This document shows, piece by piece, positions 15,391 through 22,507 of a DNA stretch of 64,000 bases (positions are counted from its first letter, which is position 1; each line of letters starts with the position of its first letter). The notes under the pieces are model-generated. The model worked only from the letters and a program-made list of their open reading frames with translations. It did no database searches and was not told where the DNA came from. This DNA comes from an uncultured Aquimarina sp. (lineage in GTDB: Bacteria; Bacteroidota; Bacteroidia; Flavobacteriales; Flavobacteriaceae). Both the position numbers and the translations under genes were made by a program. The stretch covers positions 62,001-126,000 of the forward strand of contig CANMSL010000008.1 of NCBI GenBank assembly GCA_947500505.1, in the 5' to 3' direction.

Positions 15391-15463
15391 GGAATAGTAG
15401 CAAAGTTGGTCAATGCGTCGGATTGAAGATCCGAAGATACAGGTTCAATTCCTGTCTGTTCCA
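15391..15463 (+). tRNA. tRNA-Phe(GAA)-like gene, copy B, uninterrupted
   Basis: Acceptor GGAATAG/CTGTTCC, D-stem GCA/TGC, anticodon stem TCGGA/TCCGA with loop TTGAAGA (GAA), T-arm ACAGG-TTCAATT-CCTGT. Better paired than copy A and lacking the 29-nt D-loop insert. It lies 21 bp upstream of the next ORF. Confidence 0.78.
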
Positions 15464-15484
15464 CTAAAAATTAAATTTAAAACT

Positions 15485-15805
15485 ATGAAAAACAATTTAT
15501 TACAAAGGTTTTTATGCAAAACCGAAGACACTGGTAGATTCATAGTTCAATCCAAAATTACTGGTATTACCTATTTCGTAGAGCCGATTGATAATGGCAA
15601 ACCAGATAAGCTTTGGGGTGATCTAGATCCTGCTACCAAAAAGCTTACTGGTGATTACGGAAATTCTAGAAGAGGAGCTGTTAAAAAAGAAGATTCATTA
15701 ATTCTAGAAGAAAATGGATTTAAAAATATTTCCACTTTCAAAGGAAGTCCTCTGGGCGAAATTGACAGACGTGATCACGAATATGAATTATTAAACAAGC
15801 CATAA
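15485..15805 (+). CDS. Unknown 106-residue protein next to tRNA-like genes
   Basis: ATG 15485 (MKNNLLQRFLCKTEDTGRF); an extended frame upstream would run through the tRNA-Phe-like gene and is rejected. Predicted soluble alpha/beta protein, no signal peptide. Visible patterns are FIVQSKITGITYFVEPID, WGDLDPATKKLTG, KEDSLILEENGFKNI and a charged C-terminus. I do not recognise a family. It is followed after 29 bp by a 54-residue ORF and then by a hairpin-rich region and a terminator, so it probably forms a two-gene unit starting at or near the tRNA-Phe-like gene. Confidence 0.75.
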   Translation: MKNNLLQRFLCKTEDTGRFIVQSKITGITYFVEPIDNGKPDKLWGDLDPATKKLTGDYGNSRRGAVKKEDSLILEENGFKNISTFKGSPLGEIDRRDHEYELLNKP

Positions 15806-15834
15806 TCAAAAAACATGGGCTAAAAATCAACATC

Positions 15835-15999
15835 ATGAAAACACAACTAACAATTACCAAAGAAAAAACTAAAAACAGTTTACAACTTTTACTTTTAAAA
15901 TGGGCTACAATCTATATCAATAGTATGACCAAAGCTCTGTATCCTGATACGGATACTCCTAATAGTAAAAATGATCAAAATCGTATTTTTTATAAATAA
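15835..15999 (+). CDS. Unknown 54-residue basic small protein
   Basis: ATG 15835 (MKTQLTITKEKTKNSLQLL) to TAA 15999. The first half is an amphipathic, Lys-rich helix; the second half is polar (YPDTDTPNSKNDQ). It is co-directional with the 106-residue protein and ends three bases before a 7+7-bp hairpin. Function unknown; coding status is supported only by position and codon use. Confidence 0.5.
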   Translation: MKTQLTITKEKTKNSLQLLLLKWATIYINSMTKALYPDTDTPNSKNDQNRIFYK

Positions 16000-16001
16000 A
16001 T

Positions 16002-16096
16002 AATTACTACGCAAATACATTGCGCTTATATGATAAATATTTGCAGAGTAATTAAACAAACCCTCTTTTATAAGGGGTAAACAAATTAGGGTTTGT
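16002..16096 (+). other. Two consecutive strong hairpins (structured RNA region)
   Basis: Hairpin 1 (16002-16053): AATTACT/AGTAATT outer and GCAAATA/TATTTGC inner stems separated by a 2-nt/2-nt internal loop. Hairpin 2 (about 16056-16095): CAAACCCT/AGGGTTTG. With the following terminator they make three stem-loops in 142 nt, more structure than a 3' UTR needs. Confidence 0.55.
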
Positions 16097-16102
16097 AGTA
16101 GC

Positions 16103-16143
16103 GCCCTGCTATTAAGTAAGGGAAATAAATAGCAGGGCTTTTG
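16103..16143 (+). terminator. Rho-independent terminator
   Basis: 11-bp stem GCCCTGCTATT / AATAGCAGGGC followed by TTTTG. It ends the 106/54-residue unit; the next gene starts 10 bp later at 16153. Confidence 0.75.
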
Positions 16144-16152
16144 ATAAAAAAC

Positions 16153-16485
16153 ATGATTATGAATACTAAAAAAATATCTAAAGTTATTGATATAGATCAA
16201 TTCTTAGAAAACAATAAAGAATTTTGGAGAGATTTAGAAACATACTGTGTTGCTGAATGCTGTGGAATTGATGCTTTTGATTTTTCAAAAGAACATATAG
16301 AAAAAACTGTTTCTTTTTATAATTCTAAAGACATCCTATACAATATAGATGAGGCCATTTTATTTAAAAATACAAATCCCTTAAAACTTATGAGTAGTTC
16401 AATTTTGAACCATTGCGCTTCAAAAGAAAAATTTATTGAACTCTTTAAAAATATCAAGCAAGTCTTGTTGGGTGTTTCTATATAG
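16153..16485 (+). CDS. Unknown 110-residue protein with AECCGIDAFDF motif
   Basis: ATG 16153 (MIMNTKKISKVIDID); a TTG at 16141 lies in the terminator and is rejected, and ATG 16159 is possible. Soluble, mixed helix. The motif ETYCVAECCGIDAFDFS with three Cys, the order of the segments and the short length are reminiscent of the DUF6331 family (from memory, unverified). Clustered Cys could bind metal or be redox-active. It is placed directly between the first small operon and the second tRNA-like array, on the same strand as the slipin gene. Confidence 0.7.
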   Translation: MIMNTKKISKVIDIDQFLENNKEFWRDLETYCVAECCGIDAFDFSKEHIEKTVSFYNSKDILYNIDEAILFKNTNPLKLMSSSILNHCASKEKFIELFKNIKQVLLGVSI

Positions 16486-16513
16486 CACTATTGTATGAAG
16501 TATTGCAGTTTTG

Positions 16514-16575
16514 TATGATCACTTCATATCCAACTTGGTTTGAAGGTTTGACTGTTAACCAAATAATAGTCTCAA
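16514..16575 (+). tRNA. 5' part of a tRNA-Asn(GTT)-like element
   Basis: D-stem CTTCA/TGAAG around a TTGG-containing loop, anticodon arm TTTGA-CTGTTAA-CCAAA (GTT, inner pair A.C). It runs directly into the 3' part of the Lys-like element; no matching acceptor 3' strand or T-arm of its own is visible. Confidence 0.5.
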
Positions 16576-16576
16576 C

Positions 16577-16666
16577 TCTATGTGTCATTGGTTCGAATCC
16601 CATCGGGACCTCTAATAAAAGTAAAAAATGGTCCCGTAGCTCAGTTGGTAGAGCAATAGACTTTTG
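16577..16666 (+). tRNA. Permuted tRNA-Lys-like element: 3' half precedes 5' half
   Basis: Upstream piece 16577-16610 contains TCTAT (3' anticodon stem), variable loop, T-arm ATTGG-TTCGAAT-CCCAT and acceptor CGGGACC. After a 19-nt linker comes GGTCCCG (16630-16636, perfect 7-bp match), TAGCTCAGTTGGTAGAGC D-arm and ATAGA-CTTTT (5' anticodon stem and loop). Joining the two in reverse order yields a full tRNA-Lys(TTT). Confidence 0.65.
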
Positions 16667-16671
16667 TTCAT

Positions 16672-16742
16672 GTGGGTTCGAATCCCACTATCCTTTTGGG
16701 ATATGGTGGAATTGGTAAACGCACTAGATTTAGGATCTAGCG
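16672..16742 (+). tRNA. Permuted tRNA-Leu(TAG)-like element
   Basis: T-arm GTGGG-TTCGAAT-CCCAC and acceptor TATCCT (16672-16694) precede GGGATA (16698-16703, 6 pairs incl. one G.T), D-arm and anticodon arm CTAGA-TTTAGGA-TCTAG (TAG). Read in ordinary order (16698-16800), the acceptor GGGATAT/CGAGACC pairs at only three of seven positions. Confidence 0.55.
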
Positions 16743-16776
16743 AACAAGGCACTGAAAATGTCTTTTTTTCAAATGC

Positions 16777-16853
16777 GCAGGTTCGATTCCTGCCGAGACC
16801 ACCAAACTAGGTTTCGTAGCTCAGTTGGCTAGAGCACTACACTCATAATGTAG
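16777..16853 (+). tRNA. Permuted tRNA-Met(CAT)-like element with internal CCA
   Basis: T-arm GCAGG-TTCGATT-CCTGC, acceptor CGAGACC and ACCA (discriminator plus CCA, 16801-16804) are followed 5 nt later by GGTTTCG (16810-16816; 7 pairs incl. one G.T), TAGCTCAGTTGGCTAGAGC and anticodon arm CTACA-CTCATAA-TGTAG (CAT). Nothing resembling a T-arm follows. Confidence 0.65.
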
Positions 16854-17244
16854 GTTAATTGAAAGCTAATCATCTTTTAAAAATGATTGAAAAAAACGTT
16901 GACTAGTAGATCAGTTCTTATGCTACTCTTGGGATAAGAACAATCTTAAAGGTTCTTTGAGAAATTAAGTAGGTAGGTACTAAGAAATAGTTACTTTTTT
17001 GAGTCCAGATTTTAGAACAATCGTATTTTTCTAATGCTTATTCTTCTATCTCGATACTAAAAACTAATTGCAGAAAATATCACATGTTATTTTCTCCGAT
17101 CTGGAAAGATGATTTGCTGTCACCGTTTTTAACAAAAAAAATAAACATCCTTAATACGATAAAAGGAAGTAGATAACACCTCCGTTACGGGATTATCGTC
17201 CAATTAATGTTGAATCTGTCTTTTTCAAACAAAAAGACATAAAA
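16854..17244 (+). other. Structured 390-nt leader upstream of slipin gene
   Basis: No ORF of note. Hairpins visible: AATCAT/ATGATT (16868-16888), GTTCTTAT/ATAAGAAC (16914-16941), GATAA..TTATC enclosing CCG-TTA-CGG (17172-17197), and a perfect 9-bp TGTCTTTTT/AAAAAGACA hairpin (17217-17239) ending 5 nt before the slipin start codon, where it could control translation. Confidence 0.5.
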
Positions 17245-18354
17245 ATGAAAAAAATGAAAAGAGTAAGAATCAATGCTGGCAAAGTAGGCTTGGTTTTCAG
17301 AAAAGGAGATTACAATCGTGTTATAACACAAGGAATCCATTGGTTAGGATTTAATGAGCGTGTTATTCAGTATGATTTATCTAAACCCTTTGCAGCTCCA
17401 ATAGCACTGGAACTCTTATTAAAAGATACAGTGTTGGAAGATATGTTACACCTAATTGAGGTAAAGGATAATCAAATTGTATTGGTTTATGAGAATGGTA
17501 ACTTTAAAAGTGTATTCTCTGCAGGAAGGTATACCTTATGGAAAGGATTACGTGAGTATGAATTTACCAAAGTGGATCTTAGCAAAATTTATATTACGGA
17601 AAAGATTGACAAATCGCTATTCAGCAATCATGCACTCAATAAATATATTCGAGTTTTTGAAGTTGCTGCTTACGAAAAAGCAGTATTAATTGTAGATGAT
17701 GTATATGCTAAAACATTAGGTAGTGGTACCTATCGTTTCTGGAGAAACGATACAACCATCAAAATTGCCAAAGTTGATTTACGTCAATTACAGCAAGAAA
17801 TTGCAGGTCAGGAATTGTTGACTAAAGATAAGGCTGCTATTCGTATCAATTTCTACACACAATATAAAGTTGTAGATATCGAAAAGTGTTTGCTTGACAA
17901 CAAAGAATATGAAAAACAATTATACATCTTGATGCAATTAGCGCTGAGGGCTTTCATAGGTAATTATACCCTAGACGAACTTTTGGAACGCAAAGATAGT
18001 ATTGCTGATGCTATACTAGAAGCAACCAACAGTCAAACTAACAAACTAGGTGTAAAAGTATTGAATTGTGGTATCAGAGATATTATTCTTACTGGTGAAA
18101 TGAAAGAAATCATGAATCAGGTACTGGTAGCACAAAAGAGAGCTCAAGCTAATATCATCACTAGGCGTGAGGAAACTGCATCTACCAGAAGTTTGCTAAA
18201 TACAGCAAAACTAATGGAAGATAATGAAATGCTCTACAAATTGAAAGAAATGGAATATGTAGAGAAAATTGCAGATAAAATCGGTGAAATCACTCTCTCT
18301 GGTAATGGTGGAATGGTAGAACAATTGAAGGATATATTCTCTGTGAATAGGTAG
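17245..18354 (+). CDS. Slipin-type SPFH/band 7 protein without membrane anchor
   Basis: 369 residues. The SPFH/band 7 domain covers about residues 120-290 (FEVAAYEKAVLIVDDVYAKTLGSGTYRFWR, the basis of the call, then the LLERKDSIADAILEATNSQ and GVKVLNCGIRDIIL signatures), and the C-terminus is helical (VLVAQKRAQANIITRREETASTRSLL). A second band-7-like N-terminal segment (GKVGLVFRKGDYNRVITQGIHWL, and LVYENGNFKSVFSAGRY) precedes it. No hydrophobic N-terminal hairpin is present, unlike typical slipins. Slipin genes of this anchor-less kind are, to my knowledge, recurrent neighbours of RNA-repair genes (RtcB) in other bacteria; here the neighbours are tRNA-like arrays and no ligase is in the window. 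Probably scaffolds a complex; partner unknown. Confidence 0.85.
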   Translation: MKKMKRVRINAGKVGLVFRKGDYNRVITQGIHWLGFNERVIQYDLSKPFAAPIALELLLKDTVLEDMLHLIEVKDNQIVLVYENGNFKSVFSAGRYTLWKGLREYEFTKVDLSKIYITEKIDKSLFSNHALNKYIRVFEVAAYEKAVLIVDDVYAKTLGSGTYRFWRNDTTIKIAKVDLRQLQQEIAGQELLTKDKAAIRINFYTQYKVVDIEKCLLDNKEYEKQLYILMQLALRAFIGNYTLDELLERKDSIADAILEATNSQTNKLGVKVLNCGIRDIILTGEMKEIMNQVLVAQKRAQANIITRREETASTRSLLNTAKLMEDNEMLYKLKEMEYVEKIADKIGEITLSGNGGMVEQLKDIFSVNR

Positions 18355-18368
18355 GTGTGAAAAAAATG

Positions 18369-18398
18369 TGCTGATTATAATGATCAGCATATTTTATA
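18369..18398 (+). terminator. Probable slipin terminator
   Basis: Hairpin TGCTGAT/ATCAGCA (loop TATAATG) followed by TATTTTATAT, 14 bp after the slipin stop. Confidence 0.5.
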
Positions 18399-18414
18399 TA
18401 CAACTCATCAAATG

Positions 18415-18751
18415 GAAATATTGGAAAACAAAAAAGAGCGTCTCCACGCTCTTTTTCTTCACACAAATCATCTTAATTTAGGGGCTTATTCTAAAATTAA
18501 AACTCACTTTTTATAAATGTTTTCATCTTGGGGAGGATGAAAACGCTAACTCATTAACTCTGGTATAAAGATACATCTATTTTTCATTCTACCAAACTTT
18601 TTGTGTATTTTATCTTAAAAAATATACATTTTAACGTTTTTAAAAGCTATAATTAGTAAAAAAGTAGTATTAATCCTACTTTTATTACTTCTTTTAAATG
18701 AAATCGAGCTTTCTATTTTTTTCAAAAAAGTGAATAGTTCATCCTATAAAA
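18415..18751. repeat. Tandem ~340-bp repeat, copy 1
   Basis: Nearly identical to 18847-19184 (a few substitutions and single-base indels). It begins at AAATATTGGAAAA and ends at CATCCTATAAAAAT. Contains the predicted minus-strand small RNA gene described separately. Confidence 0.9.
18431..18560 (-). ncRNA. Predicted small RNA, copy 1 (~130 nt)
   Basis: Minus-strand promoter: TTTG (18596-18593), 19-bp spacer, TATCTTTA (18573-18566), predicted start near 18560. Terminator: AAAAAGAGCGT-GGAG-ACGCTCTTTTT (18456-18431). In between a 9-bp hairpin GTTTTCATC/GATGAAAAC presents a C-rich CCTCCCC sequence at its loop. No ORF of note. Promoter, hairpin and terminator are all conserved in copy 2. Confidence 0.65.
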
Positions 18752-18846
18752 ATGAAAAACTGTATTAGATTTTCAATTGTCTAAAAAGGTAGAAAACCAC
18801 GAAATAGATTTTAATCAGAAAGATAGTACGAAGGAATTATTAACGG

Positions 18847-19184
18847 GAAATATTGGAAAATAAAAAAGAGCGTCTCCACGCTCTTTTTCTTCACACAAAT
18901 CATCTTAATTTAGGGGCTTATTCTAAAATTAAAACTCACTTTTTATAAATGTTTTCATCTTGGGGAGGATGAAAACGCTAACTCATTAACTCTGGTGTAA
19001 AGATACAGCTATTTTTCAATTCACCAAACTTTTTGTGTATTTTATCTTAAAAAAGATACATTTTAACGTTTTTAAAAGCTATAATTATTAAAAAAGTAGT
19101 ACTAATCTTACTTTTATTACTTCTTTTAAATCAAATCGAGCTTTCTATTTTTTCAAAAAAGTGAATAGTTCATCCTATAAAAAT
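18847..19184. repeat. Tandem ~340-bp repeat, copy 2
   Basis: Second copy of the unit at 18415-18751, separated from it by ~95 bp of unrelated sequence. Differences are scattered point changes, concentrated outside the promoter, hairpin and terminator elements. Confidence 0.9.
18862..18991 (-). ncRNA. Predicted small RNA, copy 2 (~130 nt)
   Basis: Same arrangement as copy 1: TTTG (19028-19025), 19-bp spacer, TATCTTTA (19005-18998), hairpin GTTTTCATC/GATGAAAAC (18951-18976) with C-rich loop, terminator stem GAGCGT/ACGCTC with T run (about 18888-18862). Conservation of exactly these parts supports a functional RNA on the minus strand. Confidence 0.65.
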
Positions 19185-19222
19185 TAAACCTCATCTGTTT
19201 CATTACAAATGAGGTTTATTTT
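19182..19222. terminator. Bidirectional terminator after the E1 gene
   Basis: AAACCTCAT/ATGAGGTTT stem with a ~14-nt loop, A-rich on the left and T-rich on the right. It ends the minus-strand catabolic operon 18 bp after the E1 stop and separates it from the small RNA genes. Confidence 0.75.
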
Positions 19223-19239
19223 ACATTCGATGTACGTTC

Positions 19240-21357
19240 TTAATACTTCAACAACTCTTCTATCTTCATTCTTACTTTTCCTGTAGAAGGAATCATCGTT
19301 TGTTCTAATGTGCTATTAAGCGGAATCGCAGGCATATTCTCGGAACCAATAGTCATTACCGGTGCATCCAGGTAACGAAAACATTCTTCCTGAATTTTTC
19401 CTGATAAGGCTCTCGCAAAAGAGTTATTGGTTGGTTCCTCTGTTACTACTAAACACTTCTTTGTCTTTTTTACAGATTCCATAATAGTCTCCTCATCTAA
19501 TGGATATAGGGTACGTAAATCTATAATCTCTACAAGATCTTTCAGATCCTTTGTTGCATTTAATGCCCAGTGTACTCCCATTCCGTATGTTACTACGGTC
19601 ATTGTCTCTTCCTCATCTTTTGGCCATATCTGTTGTACTATACTGGCTTTACCAAAAGGTAATACATAATCTTCTGCAGGCTCGATGGTTCTAGCGGCAT
19701 CAGTTCCTTTTACTTTAGACCAATACAATCCTTTGTGCTCTAATATTACCACAGGATTAGGATCATAATATGCAGCTTTCATTAATCCTTTTAGATCAGC
19801 TCCATTACTAGGATAGGCAATTTTGATCCCTCTTATATTTGTAACAACAGACTCCACTGAAGATGAGTGATAAGGTCCGCCACTACCATATGCTCCAATA
19901 GGCACTCTTAATATCATGGATACTGGCCATTTACCATTGGATAAATAACAAGACCTACTTACTTCTGTAAATAACTGATTCAATCCTGGCCATATATAAT
20001 CTGCAAATTGTACTTCTACAATAGGTTTTAAACCAACGGCAGACATCCCTACCGTAGATCCAACAATGAATGCTTCTTGTATAGGTGTATTAAAAACACG
20101 CTCATCACCAAATTTTTGAGCCAATGTAGCAGCTTCTCTAAACACCCCTCCTAAACGTCCTCCTACGTCCTGACCATATAACAGGCACTCTTTATGCTTT
20201 CGCATTAATTCTTCTACAGCAAAAAGTGCACAATCTACCATTACCACTTCTTCCTTATCCGCTGGAGATCGTTCACCACTTTCTTCTGTAATTGGTGTTG
20301 GAGCAAAATCGTTTGTGAATAAATCTTCTGGTTTAGGATCTTCTGCTTTCATTGCTTCCTGAAGATCTTTTGCAACTATTTGCTTTGCTTCAGTTTCAAT
20401 ACTATTTACCTCATCATCTGTAAAACCGACTTCTAACAGCTGGTTTCTTAATACCGGATATGGATCTCTTGATCTGGCTTCTTCCAGATCATCACGATAC
20501 CATTCCATTCGTACTCCCGATGTATGATGGTTTAATAATGGTACTTTTGCATGAACTAAAATGGGTTTTCTTTCTTCTCTTATAATTCGAATGGCTTCTT
20601 GTACTGCTACATAACTTTCTGTAAAATTGGCTCCATCAATGGTGATGGCATCTAATCCATGAAATCCTGCTGCATACTCATAGGCGCTTTGCGCTCTGGT
20701 TTCAGCTTCATTCGCAGAAATATCCCAACCATTATCCTGTACCAAATACAATATCGGCAACTGCTTTAAAGCGGCCATCTGAAATGCTTCTGCGATTTCC
20801 CCTTCAGTTACTGATGCATCACCCAACGAACATACGACTAAAGGTCGCTCGATTATCTCACTTTTGCCAGAGTCCGTCATAGACGGTTTTGATATCTCAC
20901 TCTCATGGAACTCATTATGATCGATCCCAACCAGTTCTTTATACTGCATTCCTAAAGCAACTCCGGTAGCAGGAATTGCCTGCATACCTGTAGCAGATGA
21001 TTGATGTGGAATTTTTGGTTTGTCTTCATCTCTAAGACTCGGATGCGAGTAATAGGTTCTTCCTCCAGAAAAAGGATCATTCTTTTTCGCCAACAATTGC
21101 AACATTAAGTCATAAGGTTTCATTCCGATCCCTAACAACATCGAATCATCTCTATAATACGGAAAGGCGTAATCCTGAGGTAATAATTGCATCGCTACAG
21201 CAATCTGAATAGCTTCATGCCCTCTGGATGTTGCATGAACATATTTTGAAACCGTCTTAAATTTTTCTTCATATAGCTCTGTCATGCTTTTAGCAGTACA
21301 AAGTGTACTAAACGCCTTTTTCAGAACTTCTTTTGCTATTGTTTTTTCAGCTAACAT
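19240..21357 (-). CDS. Fused E1 alpha/beta 2-oxoacid dehydrogenase (branched-chain type)
   Basis: 705 residues. The N-terminal half (1-350) is the E1 alpha, thiamine-diphosphate domain (RGHEAIQIAVAMQLL, YYRDDSMLLGIG, TGMQAIPATGVALGMQ, CSLGDASVTEGEIAEAFQMA, with GDA...N as TPP site). The C-terminal half (370-705) is the E1 beta transketolase-like domain (ECLLYGQDVGGRLGGVFR, NTPIQEAFIVG, VEVQFADYIWPGLNQLF). Single-chain fusions are common in Bacteroidota. Residues ~158-175 (HESEISKPSMTDSGKSEI) look like an insertion derived from a palindrome. It oxidatively decarboxylates branched-chain or related 2-oxoacids with the E2 at 22644-23963. It is the last gene of the island and shares direction with all paa genes, so phenylpyruvate is a plausible substrate (inference). 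Confidence 0.9.
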   Translation of the reverse strand: MLAEKTIAKEVLKKAFSTLCTAKSMTELYEEKFKTVSKYVHATSRGHEAIQIAVAMQLLPQDYAFPYYRDDSMLLGIGMKPYDLMLQLLAKKNDPFSGGRTYYSHPSLRDEDKPKIPHQSSATGMQAIPATGVALGMQYKELVGIDHNEFHESEISKPSMTDSGKSEIIERPLVVCSLGDASVTEGEIAEAFQMAALKQLPILYLVQDNGWDISANEAETRAQSAYEYAAGFHGLDAITIDGANFTESYVAVQEAIRIIREERKPILVHAKVPLLNHHTSGVRMEWYRDDLEEARSRDPYPVLRNQLLEVGFTDDEVNSIETEAKQIVAKDLQEAMKAEDPKPEDLFTNDFAPTPITEESGERSPADKEEVVMVDCALFAVEELMRKHKECLLYGQDVGGRLGGVFREAATLAQKFGDERVFNTPIQEAFIVGSTVGMSAVGLKPIVEVQFADYIWPGLNQLFTEVSRSCYLSNGKWPVSMILRVPIGAYGSGGPYHSSSVESVVTNIRGIKIAYPSNGADLKGLMKAAYYDPNPVVILEHKGLYWSKVKGTDAARTIEPAEDYVLPFGKASIVQQIWPKDEEETMTVVTYGMGVHWALNATKDLKDLVEIIDLRTLYPLDEETIMESVKKTKKCLVVTEEPTNNSFARALSGKIQEECFRYLDAPVMTIGSENMPAIPLNSTLEQTMIPSTGKVRMKIEELLKY
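20874..20886. repeat. CCGTC-ATA-GACGG palindrome inside E1 coding region
   Basis: Perfect 5-bp inverted repeat at the centre of an apparently inserted, low-complexity stretch of the E1 alpha half, in frame with the gene. Confidence 0.4.
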
Positions 21358-21433
21358 CTCTCTTTAATTTTTGATGTACGATTTATGAGTTACGATTACT
21401 CGCAATTCTGAATTCTTAATTCGTAATTAATAT

Positions 21434-22507
21434 TTATCCTACTTTCTCCTCTATAGAAACAGGTATTATCCAATCAAATTTATCGTCTACTTTTTGAGTT
21501 TTGATCCCATCCAATGTATTTTTTATATCCTGACTTACAGGGTTATCATCAGGCAACGTAATTACTTCATCTTTATAACCAATTGCTTCTATCATTGCAA
21601 TAGCAACTGCTGTTCCTGTACCAAAAGCTTCCTCTAATTTTCCTTCTCCAGCATATGCAATTAGCTCATCAATAGTGATCGGACGCTCTTCTACCTCAAA
21701 ACCTTTATCTTTTAATAAAGAAATGACACTATCTCTTGTAATTCCTTTCAGAATAGAACCATCTGTTGATGGTGTTATAAATTTACCGTCTATTTTGAAA
21801 AATATATTCATCGTACCTACTTCCTGAATATATTTATGCTCATTGGCATCTAACCATAATACCTGATCGTATCCTTTTGCTTTTGCTTTTTCAGTAGGAA
21901 GAATTGCCGCTGCATAATTTCCTGCTGCTTTTGCTTCACCGGTTCCTCCATCCGCTGCTCTGATGTATTCAGTTTCTGCGTACAATCGAATTTTCTTAGT
22001 AAAAAATGGACCTGCCGGAGAACAAATTATAATGAATTTATAGCTGGTAGCTGCTCTCATACCTATAAACGGTTCATCTGCATACATAAAAGGTCTAAGA
22101 TATAATGCACTTCCATCTTTTGGTGGAATCCAACCATGTTCTACCCCAACGATTTGTTTTACTGCTTCTATAAAAAGGTCAGTAGGAACTGAAGGCATAC
22201 CTAATCTAGCCGCACTATGGTTAAAACGCTTTGCATTCTCTTCAGGACGAAAAAGTAATGGTGTATTCTCTTTTCCTACGGTCGCTTTCATTCCTTCAAA
22301 AATTGCTTGACCATAATGAAGCGCCATGGCTGCAGGATGTGTTGGGATTAACTCTAATGGTTCAATTCTAGGATTGTTCCAGGTTCCATTTTTATATTCA
22401 CAGATAAACATATGGTCTGTAAAAGTTGTTCCTAAAGGAATAGTAGAGAAATCTATATCGTTTAGTTTTGAGTTTGAGGTTCTCGTAATTTTGATTTGTT
22501 GTTCCAT
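21434..22507 (-). CDS. ilvE: Branched-chain amino acid aminotransferase
   Basis: 357 residues, fold-type IV PLP enzyme. Motifs: YGQAIFEGMKA near the N-terminus, FRPEENAKRFNHSAARLGMP, GEAKAAGNYAAAILPTEKAKAKGYDQVLWLD (the Lys of the family at about residue 202 in NYAA..., typical of the long BCAT II form), VGTMNIFF, GITRDSVI and GTGTAVAI. It interconverts Leu/Ile/Val and their 2-oxoacids; related enzymes also accept Phe. It lies between the E1 and E2 genes of the 2-oxoacid dehydrogenase, so the three steps (transamination then oxidative decarboxylation) are clustered. The unusual genomic placement beside paa genes supports an aromatic or branched catabolic role. Confidence 0.9.
   Translation of the reverse strand: MEQQIKITRTSNSKLNDIDFSTIPLGTTFTDHMFICEYKNGTWNNPRIEPLELIPTHPAAMALHYGQAIFEGMKATVGKENTPLLFRPEENAKRFNHSAARLGMPSVPTDLFIEAVKQIVGVEHGWIPPKDGSALYLRPFMYADEPFIGMRAATSYKFIIICSPAGPFFTKKIRLYAETEYIRAADGGTGEAKAAGNYAAAILPTEKAKAKGYDQVLWLDANEHKYIQEVGTMNIFFKIDGKFITPSTDGSILKGITRDSVISLLKDKGFEVEERPITIDELIAYAGEGKLEEAFGTGTAVAIAMIEAIGYKDEVITLPDDNPVSQDIKNTLDGIKTQKVDDKFDWIIPVSIEEKVG

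Noticed and set aside
15895..16200. Minus-strand ORF of 101 codons
   Set aside because: Antisense to the 54-residue ORF and the hairpin/terminator region; A/T-driven and without family resemblance.
16491..16718. Plus-strand ORF of 75 codons
   Set aside because: It translates tRNA-like sequence (T-arms and D-arms); chance ORF.
12681..16853. CRISPR array
   Set aside because: The recurrent palindromes are not evenly spaced, differ in length and sit inside tRNA-like genes; no spacer-repeat periodicity and no cas genes.
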